Below, in pieces: positions 1 to 10,662 of a stretch of DNA of 64,000 bases. The position numbers and the translations under genes are program-made. Under the pieces are notes generated by a model, which saw only the letters and a list, made by a program, of their open reading frames with translations, had not been told where the DNA came from and did no database searches. The first letter of the stretch is position 1, and each line of letters begins with the position of its first letter. The DNA comes from Plantago major (taxonomy: Eukaryota; Streptophyta; Magnoliopsida; Lamiales; Plantaginaceae), in the NCBI GenBank assembly GCA_026545765.1, contig CM048841.1:4349712-4413711 (forward strand). Direction: 5' to 3'.

Positions 1-10
1 TTGCTTTGAG

Positions 11-2151
11 GACTTGAGAACTGTAAATGGTGTTGTACACCAAACTTATCGTGATGCATGCTATGCGTTGGGGCTCCTTGATGATGACAATGAGTATATC
101 GATGCTATAAAAGAAGCCAATTTTCGGGGTTCTAGTCGCTATCTCAGACAACTGTTCTCCATGCTCCTCCAGTCCAACAATATGTCTAGGCCTGTACATG
201 TTTAGGAGAAAACGTGGGAGTTTTTATCGGACGATATTCATTACATAATGCGAAGGAAACTGAACAATCCCGGTATGTATTTTGCTAGCCTTTTTATCAT
301 AATTTATTGATCATTATATTTTTTTGAATTTTATTATGTAATTAAGTATGTTATATGTTAACAATATTAATTTTGAATTAGATCTTGAGTTCACCGAGGA
401 ACAACTGCGGAATTTCACTCTTTTAGAGATCAAAGGGTTGCTCTCTCGGAATGGTTTCAGTCTTACTCAGTTTGAAGGTATGCCAAAACCGAATGAAGTC
501 GTGATAGAAGATGGTCAAAATAATATTATTCTCGAGGTGTTGTCTTATGATGTCGATGCAATGTTGAATGAGCATAGCCGTCTTTATCCATGTTTGACCG
601 AAGAGTAAAGAGATGCGTACCATGAGATTATGAATGTTGTATCTGCCGGTTCTGGTGAGGTTTTCTTCCTGTATGGATACAGTGGTATGGGAAAGAATTT
701 CTTATGGAAGACCCTATGCTCTGCTTTGCGTGGAAGGCGTGATATTGTTCTCCCGGTTGCGTCAAGCGGTATTGCTTCTCTACTTCTACCTGGAGGTCGT
801 ACTGCTCACTCGAGATTCAGCATCCCTTTTAATGTTGACGAGACAACCATGTGTAGTAGGATTGTCCCCGGATCTGACCTTATGGGATTCTTGAAGAAGA
901 CAAAGCCGATTATATTGGATGAAGCCCCAATGACAAACAGGTTTTGTTTCGAGGCATTGGATCGTAGTCTGCGAGACATTATGAGGAGAGACTATGGAGA
1001 ACCATCTGACAAGCCATTTGGTGGACTGGTAGTCGTATTTGGTGGAGATTTTAGGCAGATATTGCCGGTCATTCCAAAAGGTAGTCGGCAGGACATAGTG
1101 CATGCTTCTCTGTGCTCATCTAGAAGACTATGGAGTTCATGTCGTGTTATGAGGTTGAACAAGAACATGCGCCTTCAGGTTTGAGTCATTTTGTGTTTTT
1201 CTAATTCATATATAAAATCCCATTTAGGTGTTACTCATGGTTTTCCTTATTTATTCTGTATAACAGTCAGGCGGCTCACCTACCGAGATTCAGAGAATAA
1301 AGGAATTCGTCGATTGGTTGTTGCGAGTTGGAGACGGTGAAGTTGGTGATAGCAATGACGGTGAGGTGGAATTCGAGTTGCCGGATGATACACTAATTTG
1401 TGATGCCTCTAATCCAATAGATGCCACTGTCAGGAGAACATATCCTTCGATCTTAGATTATGTGGGTGATGACTGGTACTTTCAGGATAGGGCGATTCTT
1501 GCTCCGACTAATGAGATCGTCCAGTAGGTTAATGACTATGTCATATCACTACTTCCTGGAGATGCCACTGAGTTCATGAGCTCAGATAGTATATGTCCTG
1601 ATGAGGATGATATGGTCAATAGAGAAGATGTGTATATATTTAGTCGAGTTCCTTAACACTATTAGGACATCGGGTATACTGAATCACCTCATTCATTAGA
1701 AAGTTGGTTGTCCTATTATGCTCCTCAGGAATATAGACCAATCAGCCGAATTATGTAATGGGACGAGATTGATTGTCACTGCCATTGGAAAACATGTCAT
1801 AGAAGCTCAGATGATGCATGGCAAGAATGCTGGAGTTAAGGTATTTATTCCTCGCATGGTGCTCACTCCGTCCAATGTTGCTAAGTTTCCTATCAGATTC
1901 CAGCGGAGACAGTTCCCTATTTATGTCTGTTATGTTATGACAATCAATAAGAGTCAGGGACAATCTTTACCTCGCGTTGGTCTGTATCTTCCGAAGCCAG
2001 TTTTTAGCCACGACCAACTGTATGTCGCATTTTCGAGGGTGACCACAAAAAGGGGGCTCAAAGTTTTAGTGCTGGATGAAGATGGAAATTCAACTAATAA
2101 GACGACAAACGTCGTTTACAAGGAAGTCTTTAGAAATCTTTCAGGTATGTG
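11..2151 (+). pseudogene. Helitron helicase (PIF1-like) pseudogene
   Basis: The translated blocks are those of the PIF1/RecD-like helicase of plant Helitrons. They run from a block starting FEDLRTVNG (about 11-205), through a Walker A-like GYSGMGKN (about 673-700, where family copies have GKT), a Walker B-like ILDEAPM, and GGDFRQILPV, to a C-terminal block with INKSQGQ and LYVAFSRVT (about 1718-2150). The frame is interrupted by a stop at 606-608, where the flanking codons continue in the same frame. Another stop lies near 1525, and more between 1650 and 1700. The K-N change in Walker A would itself weaken ATP binding. A likely intron separates 1180 and 1267. This is a broken copy, with no evidence that it is expressed. 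Confidence 0.85.
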
Positions 2152-2441
2152 ATTCCTACATATTAATATCATTAATAAAATTTTAAAATGTAGTCAATAC
2201 TAATAGTGTATTTATATGTTTTCTTGCAGATTGATGCACTTCAGTGCGACGATGAAAATCCGATAATAGTGTGCTACTTTATTTTCAATATATGCATTCA
2301 ACATCAACTTTTAATTTATATTCCGAATTCTCTTAAACTTTGATATTTCTTTTGTTCACACATATTTAAAGTTGGCTATATTCCAAATTCGCTTACATTT
2401 AGTATTTTCTTTCGTTCACGTATATTTAAAAGCTCACTATA

Positions 2442-2469
2442 CCGTGGCATCGCCACGGGTTGGTACTAG
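2442..2469 (+). repeat. Helitron 3' terminal hairpin and CTAG end
   Basis: A perfect 7-bp stem (CCGTGGC at 2442-2448 with GCCACGG at 2452-2458, loop ATC) is followed after seven bases by CTAG at 2466-2469. A short GC-rich hairpin just inside a CTRR end is the defining Helitron 3' structure. Its position downstream of a helicase reading in the same direction supports the call. Confidence 0.75.
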
Positions 2470-2819
2470 ACGTGCTTTTTTCAGTTCTTGCAGGATATAG
2501 AAGAGATACACATGAGCTAATTGGTGGTGTGTTGATCTTTACATGTCTATCAACAACATTTTACACATGAAGACTTTTCAAGTTCCTTTTCTTTATGTAT
2601 AAGATTCGATCGGTTGGATGAGGTACAAGGGTTCTCTTCTCTACGGTCTATGTCCAGAAGGGCTGGTTCTATCCCACCCGAATTCAACCCCGTGTGAAAT
2701 AATGATGTTCAGGTCCGGTCTAGCATATACTCGAACCCGTTCCACACCTATGTTACAAGACCCGAGTGCAACATTTTAAGATTAAGTTAGTAAAAAGTAC
2801 AATTTTCTCCGGCGGAGGG

Positions 2820-3215
2820 GGGACTCTCTAGGCGGGAAAACTCTCTTCGATCTTCGCTCTACTTTCTTGATCCATAACGGGTCTGGGGAACTGATACTCT
2901 CTAGGTGGGGAAACTCAATTCGATCTTCTCTCTACTTTCTTGATCTCTATAACGAGCCGGGGGAGGGGGGATTAGCTTATACTCTCTAGGTGGAGAAAAT
3001 GTCTTTGATCTTCTCTGTACTTTCTTGATCTCAATGGCGACGTGGGGGACAACCGTACCATGTGAAATTATGTTTGTAGAATAATAATTTTTGTGTCTTT
3101 GGTGGGGTGACACATACCACCGCGGGTTGGAAAAAAAATCGTAATATGTGAAATTAAGGTTGTATAATATTTTTTTTGTGTCTGTTGAGGGGTGACCACA
3201 TACCACCGCGGTTGG
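2820..3215. repeat. Imperfect tandem repeat, about 73-86 bp spacing
   Basis: The phrase ACTCTCTAGG recurs at 2823, 2896 and 2981, each followed by a related CTTTCTTGATC block. The phrase TGTGAAATTA recurs at 3061 and 3147, each followed by a CATACCACCGCGG block. These look like old tandem units of about 85 bp that have diverged. No coding role is seen. Confidence 0.6.
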
Positions 3216-4412
3216 AACCCTATTGATTGTGTATACTTTTGTATTTTATTTTGGTTTCATTTGAGGGATAATTTTTCTAAAAAAAACATGTTTTTTTTAA
3301 TAAGCTAATTATATTACATGGGCTCACCCGTGATCGAACCTCTTGCATGTAAAAGTTTTTTAAAAAAAACATGTGCCTGTTACTAATTAACAAGTCGGGT
3401 ATGGTATGACCCTATTTTTACATTTTCTATAGTTAACATAAATAAACACTCAATGATATAATATTGAATGAAGAAGGACTACCGACGGACACCATAATCA
3501 ACGTTATTCACATAAATTTAACTACCTTATTTTCTCAATTAATTTATTTTAACACCCCCTTTCTATTTATTATTAAAATAATCATATCTGCAAGATCGCA
3601 TGAGTTAGTACTAGTAACCTAGTAAATAAAAAGAAAAGAGAAAACAAAACAAATTAAAGAGAAAGAATAAAAGAAACTCAAAAATCAAAATATTCAATGG
3701 CATTTTCGTGAATAAAATCAACTTTGGATGACACATCAGCAAAAATCAGATATGGGTGTTGACTTTTGGATCCATCCGTAATTAAGGAAATTACGCAGTA
3801 CATTTTTTTAGACGAATCTGTTATTCTTTGAATAGTGGGGGAATCTGTTATTGGACATAATTTAAGGGGTACGGTATATAATTGCCCCAAAAGTTACTCC
3901 TGTAAAAATGTTTATCATCAACCTTCACTCACCTATAGTATGAGCGAACATCCATCTCATTACCAAAGAGAAGGAAGACGGGATGATTTCAGCTATCAAC
4001 ATGTTCATATGAATAAGGCGAAAACGACATACTAAGTAGACAGAAACACAAACAAAGACAAAGGCATCCTGCCTAATTGATAGAAAGACGCATTAAATTT
4101 GGAGCAAAAACGCGATGAATATACTAAAAGAACCCAGAAGCACCACAAACTCATAACAAATCAAAACAATGCAGACAAACAGTATAGACGGCACTACAAA
4201 TCAAGTAATCTTGACTCATTTGTAGAAGTACTTAATCTCAGAAACAAAGACTTCGACAAGCAAGTTGTACTAGTAATGTTTCGCATGTCATCTAAACTAG
4301 AGTACTCAAAACAATTGCTTTAAGTTTACCACTAGTCGAGCACTTTGAGAAACAAGATAGTACTTGAAGGTCTTAAGAATGTCGATACAGAAACAGCTAC
4401 GATACACTTGAC

Positions 4413-4512
4413 CATAATTGGATTGGCTACGATACATTTAACCACTTAGTCACATAATTGGATTGGCTATGATGCACTTTACAACGTAGGCACATAATTG
4501 GATTGGCTTCAC
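4413..4512. repeat. 40-bp tandem repeat, about 2.5 copies
   Basis: CATAATTGGATTGGCT starts at 4413, 4453 and 4493, an exact 40-bp spacing with minor differences between units. It lies about 350 bp downstream of the presenilin stop, on that gene's 3' side. Confidence 0.75.
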
Positions 4513-4867
4513 TATTCTGGAAGGGGAAGTACAGTATACTCCATTACTATAGTTATAAGAAGCAAATTATATATAGAGCTAAACAAAGGCAATCGTTCCA
4601 CGGAGCTGGAGACTAAAGATCACTAAGATCAAGTTTGAATTGTTCAATTTACATTCTAATAGCACTTCAAATCTATGTTGAAGCGGTGAATAGGAATAAA
4701 GCCAGTTGATGAAAGCATTGCAAAGGACTCACCACAAATACCCCGGTTTGGAGTTAAAATTTTGGAGGCTCCTCCATAAACTCGATTTCATAATCACATC
4801 CACATCTTACAAAACATGACTAGGTTTATGAAACATATGCTTCACAATCAAATTCACATCATACACT

Positions 4868-6253
4868 CTAAAACATCAATAGGTTTGTGGAACATTGTAC
4901 AACAAATGCTTCAAGTAAGAACCTCGTCAGCAGATAAAATAACACACCTAGCATAACAGAGAACGGGAGAGCCGGCAACGCCTTCCGGTATACCGCAAGT
5001 AGCATGAGTGTCACACCAAGACCAGCTATGATAGCAAGGTAGCAAGCATACACCGTCATATAGTCATACATAGCAGCTCTACCCACCAACACACTGTAAA
5101 AGATAAAGTCGCCCAAACCAAGCTTAATCGCACCTGTAGATCCCAAACCAATTCTTTCCAAAACAAGATTCTCCTCACTTGCATCTCCCATCGAATTTAT
5201 CCTCACACTAGTATGCTGCACAAGAGGAGCGGCAAGCTCCGAATCCCCTCTCAAAACCCTACCCCCTTCAACATCAACCACATTCCCCTCATTTTCACTA
5301 CTTTGCACCGATACATACTCCCCTAGAGTAGAACGAGAACTAGCAACTCGATTTTCGCCTAAATTACCATCTCTCAATATCCTACCCCCTTCAACATCAA
5401 CCACATTCCCCTCACTTTCACCACTTTGAACCGATACATACTCCCCTAGAGCAGAACGAGAACTAGCAGCCCTATTCTCGCCTAAATTACCATCTCTCCA
5501 AACCCTCCTCTGTCCCAAATTACCTGCATCATCACTAATAACAGGACGAGCCTCGTAAACCAAAGCCGGGATATCCTCGTCCCGAGACATAGCCAGCTCA
5601 ACCAAGAGCCTCAACGGCCCACCAGGCAGCAAAACCGCCGCAAGATCGTACAACGCCATGGCAACCAAGAGCACCCAAGTAGTCCACTCAGGTAAAAGAG
5701 TAAACCAATAAGCAACCAACATCCCAATCAAAACCAAATAAGCCTGGGTGAGAAAAATCGCAACTTTGGACATAAAAACAGCCAGAACACCAACCACAGT
5801 GAAATTAAACAACAACACCCCAAATGTAACGCAATCAATCGGCAAAGTGAAGTAATCTAACAGAATTACAGCAATTTCACCTCCCATGAAACCAAGAACG
5901 AGAAAAGAGGAGAAACCCATGTAGTATTTCAAGAAATTGGTGCATCTGAGATAGAAGAGGAGTACCAAGAGGAAAGTGACGGCTGTTACGACAGCAACGA
6001 AGACCAGGGAGTTAAAGATTGCGCCTTTGAGCTTTTCCCAGATGGAATCGGAAGAATTTTCGGTGTAGGCGACAGTGGCCATGGATGAAATTGAGGTTGG
6101 AGAGGGATCTGTGTTGAGTAATGAGACTAGGAGTACGACTAGGAACATGCATATTGAGACTGGAGTGATGATTCTGATGATTTCTTCGCCGAGTGTTTCA
6201 AGAATGGTTTTGGGTTTTGGAGTTTGGTGATGATGATGATGATGATGATCCAT
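4868..6253 (-). CDS. PS2: Presenilin (gamma-secretase-type aspartyl protease)
   Basis: This single-exon gene encodes a nine-pass intramembrane aspartyl protease, in other organisms the catalytic subunit of gamma-secretase. Plant presenilins are reported in endomembranes, and their substrates are not settled. With the start at 6253 the protein is 461 aa. The catalytic aspartates are visible in the YD motif (D203) and the GLGD motif (D382), followed by the PAL motif (residues 427-429) and a conserved C-terminal hydrophobic segment. The N-terminus up to TM1 (TPVSICMF) matches plant presenilins, closest in memory to Arabidopsis At2g29900. An in-frame ATG at 6334 would add 27 residues that do not resemble the family; the chosen ATG opens with MD and seven His codons. 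The hydrophilic loop between TM6 and TM7 is long because of a tandem duplication of 41 residues. All catalytic motifs are intact, so it should be functional. Confidence 0.93.
   Translation of the reverse strand: MDHHHHHHHQTPKPKTILETLGEEIIRIITPVSICMFLVVLLVSLLNTDPSPTSISSMATVAYTENSSDSIWEKLKGAIFNSLVFVAVVTAVTFLLVLLFYLRCTNFLKYYMGFSSFLVLGFMGGEIAVILLDYFTLPIDCVTFGVLLFNFTVVGVLAVFMSKVAIFLTQAYLVLIGMLVAYWFTLLPEWTTWVLLVAMALYDLAAVLLPGGPLRLLVELAMSRDEDIPALVYEARPVISDDAGNLGQRRVWRDGNLGENRAASSRSALGEYVSVQSGESEGNVVDVEGGRILRDGNLGENRVASSRSTLGEYVSVQSSENEGNVVDVEGGRVLRGDSELAAPLVQHTSVRINSMGDASEENLVLERIGLGSTGAIKLGLGDFIFYSVLVGRAAMYDYMTVYACYLAIIAGLGVTLMLLAVYRKALPALPFSVMLGVLFYLLTRFLLEAFVVQCSTNLLMF
5261..5506 (-). repeat. 123-bp in-frame tandem duplication in presenilin loop
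   Basis: Two adjacent copies, 5261-5383 and 5384-5506, are exactly 123 bp each and differ at about 11 positions by eye. They encode two 41-residue units (about residues 253-293 and 294-334 of the 461-aa protein), each beginning RDGNLGENR and containing GEYVSVQS. The unit length is a multiple of three, so the frame is kept. Confidence 0.95.
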
Positions 6254-6334
6254 TTTGGTTGGATCGGCGAGTGTTTGAAGTGAGCAGCATTGATGAGCTG
6301 ACTCTGTAATTTCAGGATCTTTCACATTAGCCAA

Positions 6335-7579
6335 TACTTTCTGTTCCCAGCATTTAACTGGAGATCGAATCCAGGAGAGACCAGATTAAGCATCACATAT
6401 TTTATTACGACCGTACATGTTTAATTACGACCGTGCATGTTTAGCTACAAACATAGCATGTTTAGAAACGAAGATAATGCAATTGTAATGCAGGTTTATT
6501 ATACACACGGTGAACACTGCTACCCATGAGACTTTTTATGTCATCATCACGAATATGATTTGTGGTACTCACCTCTGGTTTGAAGCTTTTACTATATATA
6601 TATCCCATACATGTTTCACTTAAGCAGTAATCCATTCCACCGCCGGCTTACAACGAAGGAAAGAAGCTTCGAGTTCCAAAGAATGGAGAAGAATCATGAT
6701 TTGACCATGATTGAGAAATTGGTTTGAGAGAAAGTAGAGAAGAAAATCCCAACCCGAGATCAAGAAGTTGGTTTTGGAAGAGACCCGAAAGAGAAGCATT
6801 ATTGAAAGGTAACCATTGTTGTCCCTACTTTTGTATTTATGTTACTAAAAATCACTAGGTGCTTGCACCAAAAAATAAAGAAAAAGTACCAAAGAAACAC
6901 ACTCGAAAGTTAACACCCCCTCCAACATTTTTTTTAGTTGGGATGACTATGAAACAGTGAACCATGTCAAATAATTGGAACAAGTATGAATACCGTCCAA
7001 AGCTTAAAGCTTATGCGGAGTGAAGGAAGCACACGTCTCATAGCATTAAAAAAAACTCAATGGCCTCATTGGCTATTTTCTCCTCAATTTTGCAAGTGAT
7101 CCGATGGCATTACCGAGGGTCAGCACTTTTGTGTGTGCCGTTTTAAAGTACAATCCATCAACCCTCACTGACATATGGCTTCAATTGCCACGCCGGTATA
7201 TAAGTAGTTTTGGACATGCCCAACACGACCCTCGATGGAACACTTCGAGTTTTATTTGTTCATTTATTTATTCAATTTTTGAATAAAAAAGGAGTTAACA
7301 ACCAAGTGCGAAACATGGTACGAGCAGCAAAGACTAAAATAAGCAAAAATGGGTTTTTCAGATGTGACACACTCAAGACTAGAGACCTTTAAACCTTGAT
7401 TTCAAGCAGTCTTTTAAAATCAATGAACCTTTTTTGAGAGCTGGAAAACAGTTACAACCAGAGACAAGCACAGAAGCACGAAAACAGAACTAAGAAGCAG
7501 GGGAAAACACAACACTTTTTCTAACTACCAATATTGACTATGACGTTTAGTCAACATTGGTTTCAACAACAAAGATCAC
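6335..7579. other. Intergenic, presenilin upstream region
   Basis: The first few hundred bases should hold the presenilin promoter and 5' UTR, read leftward. A short run of a repeated phrase (ACATGTTTA and variants, about 6413-6465) is present. The small open frames near 7104-7392 show no recognisable domain. The right edge runs into the copia remnant. Confidence 0.4.
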
Positions 7580-8136
7580 AGAGTGCACAGACCAAGAGAT
7601 CTAAAGTAAATGAAGACAGAGTACGAACAACTTTGTAAATGAGTTGTTTGTTGGTAATAGGATCACCTAACAACTGACATTCATTAGAAATAGTAAGTAG
7701 TTTATCAAATCGATAGATTCTTCTTCAGCCATTCTTAAAGTTTTAAATTTTGACAAAAGCATATGAAGTTTAGTTTGCTTAACACTACTATCACCTTCAC
7801 AATGATTTTGAAGTAAGTCCCAGGCTTATTTAGCAGTAGTGCAATTCTGAATGATCTTAAACATGTGAGAATCAACATGATCAAAAATAGCATTTTAAGC
7901 TTTTTCATTATAAGAACTTTCAGCATAATCCTCACATGTCCATTGATTCTCTGGTTTTGGAATAACGTCTCCATCAGCATCTGAACCTAAGGTAGGAGCC
8001 CTATAGCCTTCAAGAATAGATTTCCAAGAACAAACTTCAATTGATTTGATGTGCATCCTGAATCTGATCTTCCAGTAATTGTAGTTGGATCCATCCAGCA
8101 CAGGTGGCTGTTGGCATTTGGATTGACAGAGTCCAT
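7580..8136 (-). pseudogene. Ty1/copia gag remnant
   Basis: Read on the minus strand, a gag-like start ATG (8136-8134) is followed after a frameshift by the LDGSNYNYW motif of copia-type gag (DUF4219 type). UBN2-type blocks follow: CTTAK, then LLQNHCEGDSSVKQTKL. After another shift comes ISNECQLLGDP with TNKQL. At least two in-frame stops and two frameshifts are visible. No protease, integrase or reverse transcriptase follows; sequence before 7580 is unrelated. This is a truncated dead copy. Confidence 0.8.
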
Positions 8137-8181
8137 TGTAGCAGTACCAAATTCAAACACCAATTAATTTGGTGGCTAGCT

Positions 8182-8195
8182 CTTATGATGCCACT
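8182..8195 (-). other. Primer-binding-site-like sequence of the copia remnant
   Basis: On the minus strand the bases just after the presumed LTR end (TTCTAACA) read AGTGGCATCATAAGAG. This resembles the TGGTATCAGAGC site used by many copia elements to prime from initiator tRNA-Met. It lies about 45 bp upstream of the gag start, the expected place. Confidence 0.5.
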
Positions 8196-8926
8196 TGTTA
8201 GAACTATTAGACCGGGATTGTTACTCTGGACTAGTTTCAGACAACGTTGACTATAATGTTGAGTCAACAATGTCTTCAAGAGTGATTGACAGCAGTAAAC
8301 TAGTATGATCAGTAAGCAGCGAAAATATAAACTGACAACCACAAATACTTTCTAGCAGATATATAAATATACTGACCGTACCGTAGGCTAAATTTTCACT
8401 ATAAAAAAAAAAGTAGAATTCCAAAACTAAGTTTAATTCAATCAGAAGCTATTGATTAAACAGCAAATATTAGGCCTAGAACAGACAAGCAAAACCTATT
8501 TTAGTTCTATATTACTAAAGTAAATCTCAATACTTAGAGACTACTCATAATTGAATTCGATATCAATGTTTAGTAAAGCAAGAATATCCCAACTCTCAAT
8601 AATATGAATTGTTGCTCTTCAAAGGCGTATTCTTGTAGATTGCTTCTTCTTGTATTTATAATGATCTAAACGATCACAAGAAGAACGCAACTTTTATTTC
8701 TTTCCTACTTCTCGTGTTATGTCAGAAAGAAAATTTCCTTAAGCTTTATCTTTATAAATCTTATTTCCTTCTTGCTTCAAACTCTTTTTTTGTGTCCAAG
8801 ACTCCACAAACTCTTTCCTTCTCCCTCAAGCAGCGTCCAACCCTTCCTTTGAGGCCCAATCCATAGACTTATGTAGGAGTTCAACTTGATTTTTTCTACA
8901 AAATATTCATTCCACAAACAACTACA
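8196..8926 (-). mobile_element. Probable copia 5' LTR
   Basis: In plus-strand terms the LTR would begin with TGTTAGAA at 8196, next to the PBS-like site. On the minus strand a TATAAATACAAG promoter-like box lies near 8655-8670. The outer edge is uncertain; a TGTTTGTGG start on the minus strand near 8926 would give an LTR of about 730 bp. No second LTR was found in the window, so the boundary is inferred. Confidence 0.4.
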
Positions 8927-9112
8927 GTCGTTGAACCAATTAATAAACGAAAAAATACATGATTAACAATAAGTGCAAATAAGTTGCAATTTCAATTCCT
9001 AGCATAACCAAAAGCAAACTCTAGCTCGGTCTATTACCATTGCTTACTAAATGTGACTTACAAATACAAGCTTGTAAAAAAGAATTGGTAGAGACTCGAC
9101 TTGTAGCATAAA

Positions 9113-9614
9113 GACCACTCCCAATGGGTCGTCGCGACGATCAATTAATAATTAATGACGGTGATTTAACGACCATCGCAAAAAAAAATCGTTTCAATGC
9201 GCCATAATGTGAATAGTGTTTTTATTATTTTTTTCGTATTTTTTTTTATATTTTTTTTAGCTTGCTTCACATATTATAAGAGTGTTTAGAAGTTGAAATT
9301 ACTCAAATTGGATTCTTAAAACTCGTTTTATAATTTATTGAGATTGAAATCAGAATGAAAAAAAATGAGGAAAAAACAGAACAAATCTAATACAAGATAT
9401 GGATAATGAATTTGGCATGTTTTATTTAATATTACTTTATAAATTTTTTTTTTTTTAAAAAGGTGGGACCCAGCCGGCCTGGACGGCCGAGCCCCCAAAT
9501 TCAACCTTGTTAAGGCTGAATTTGGGGCCGACCGTGGTGCTCCATTGGAGCACCGACGGCCGGCCGTGAGACACGGCCACCGCCACTCCCAATCCACTCC
9601 CATTGGGAGTGGTC
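9113..9614. mobile_element. MITE with perfect 16-bp terminal inverted repeats
   Basis: GACCACTCCCAATGGG at 9113-9128 is the exact reverse complement of CCCATTGGGAGTGGTC at 9599-9614. TAAA flanks both ends (9109-9112 and 9615-9618), a possible short target duplication. The 502-bp body has no transposase. The right end (from about 9465) is GC-rich with several short palindromes built on GGCCG. TIR sequence and short TSD suggest a PIF/Harbinger-like element, but the superfamily is not certain. Confidence 0.75.
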
Positions 9615-9866
9615 TAAATGCGATATAGAAAAAAGAAAACAGCGCATGCTTTGGTTAGTTTATTTTATCACTCATTAAATATGACACATTACTAAAGAAA
9701 CAACTAAGTAATCTAGGATTCTTTTTCCTTTCTCTTCCTCTTCCTCTGTGCCTTTCGCCAAAATAAGTCCACGAGTAAATAAAAGTACAGGTATCCCTCC
9801 CGGGTAGTAAAGTCTTTGTCATTAAATTACCTTACTTTCTTAATACCTTTTTTATAAATACTAGTT

Positions 9867-10115
9867 ATTCCGTCCCGAAAATAACTTTCCATTTTGCTAT
9901 TTTAAGTGTCTCAAACAAAACTTCTCATTTCTTTTTTTGGTAACCACTCATCCAACTTTAACATTAAATATACTCAAAATTAAACCCACTAACTTTATTT
10001 TATCCTACTTTCAACTTCAAAAATCAATTTGAGAAACCCACTAGTACTATTTTATCAAAAAGTAATATATACCTTATTTTCTCCACCCAAAAAGTAAATT
10101 CTCGGAACGGAGGAA
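9867..10115. mobile_element. Degenerate Stowaway-like MITE
   Basis: The left end reads TATTCCGTCCCGAAAA and the right end TCGGAACGGAGGAAGTA, which are imperfect inverted repeats of the CTCCCTCCGTCCC type. The interior is AT-rich and non-coding. Boundaries are approximate. Confidence 0.5.
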
Positions 10116-10188
10116 GTATATTGATCGACTACAATTTCGCAAAAGACTTTTCCATTTTGTCATACTCCTATATATCAATGTTAAGAGT

Positions 10189-10425
10189 AAGTCTTCTGAG
10201 AGACGATTTTTAGATAATTTATCTAGAGACGGTCCTATATTTTCAAGAAAATCATCGATGTTATTAATCAAAACATCTATATTCTCAACATTGATGTTTT
10301 TTCATATTACAACAAAACTTTTTTCATTAACAACATGGACATTTTGATTGATAACATGGGTGATTTTATTACTAACATAAGCCGTCTCTATATAAATTAT
10401 CTAGAGAGCGTCTCTCATGAGACTT
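10189..10425. mobile_element. MITE, TIR AAGTCTC type, copy 1
   Basis: AAGTCTTCTGAGAGACG (10189-10205) and CGTCTCTCATGAGACTT (10409-10425) are near-perfect inverted repeats. The interior repeats the phrase TTATTAATCAAAA and ATTGATAAC. A related copy sits at 57312-57513, and a fragment lies near 12722-12838. Confidence 0.65.
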
Positions 10426-10442
10426 TGTGCAATGTTAATGGG

Positions 10443-10662
10443 GTTGTTTGGCACGGATTTAATTGAGTTGTGAAAAAATTTGTATTTGGTATAGAATTAT
10501 AATTTTATAGGTGTTTTTATATGTTTGTTATATATGTTTTGAGTTAATTGAGTTGTGTTCAATTATAAAATAGTAATGTTATCTCAATTATAATGGGATA
10601 GCCAAATATAAAAGTGAAGTCGGACTTAATTAAAATGGGACGTAAATTCTATTCCAAACAAC
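10443..10662. mobile_element. hAT-like MITE, GTTGTTTGG type, copy 1
   Basis: The left end GTTGTTTGGCACGGATTTAA and the right end TTCTATTCCAAACAAC are imperfect inverted repeats. The interior phrase GAGTTAATTGAGTTGTG and the block ATCTCAATTATAATGGGAT recur in the copy near 12165-12390. Confidence 0.55.

Larger units (their letters stand above)
1..2469 (+). mobile_element. Helitron, 3' part (5' end outside window)
   Basis: This is a rolling-circle transposon remnant. It carries a decayed Helitron-type helicase coding region and ends in a hairpin followed by CTAG. The left end and the Rep domain lie outside the window. Several in-frame stops show the copy is not autonomous now. The base after CTAG is A rather than the T expected at a classical A|T Helitron insertion site, so the flank has mutated or the exact end differs by a base or two. 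Confidence 0.8.
2470..4867. other. Intergenic, Helitron to presenilin
   Basis: No convincing gene is visible; the open frames here are short and without recognisable domains. Two small tandem repeats (2820-3215 and 4413-4512) are listed separately. The part next to 4868 would hold the presenilin 3' UTR and polyadenylation signals. Confidence 0.5.

Noticed and set aside
3310-3350. Possible tRNA- or SINE-like B box (reverse complement GGTTCGATCACGG)
   Set aside because: Only one partial box is present. No A box at proper spacing, no tRNA fold and no poly-A tail were found.
9328-9603. Open frame of 91 codons on the minus strand
   Set aside because: It lies wholly inside the 16-bp-TIR element, and its GC-rich part is a set of palindromes. 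No protein family is recognisable.
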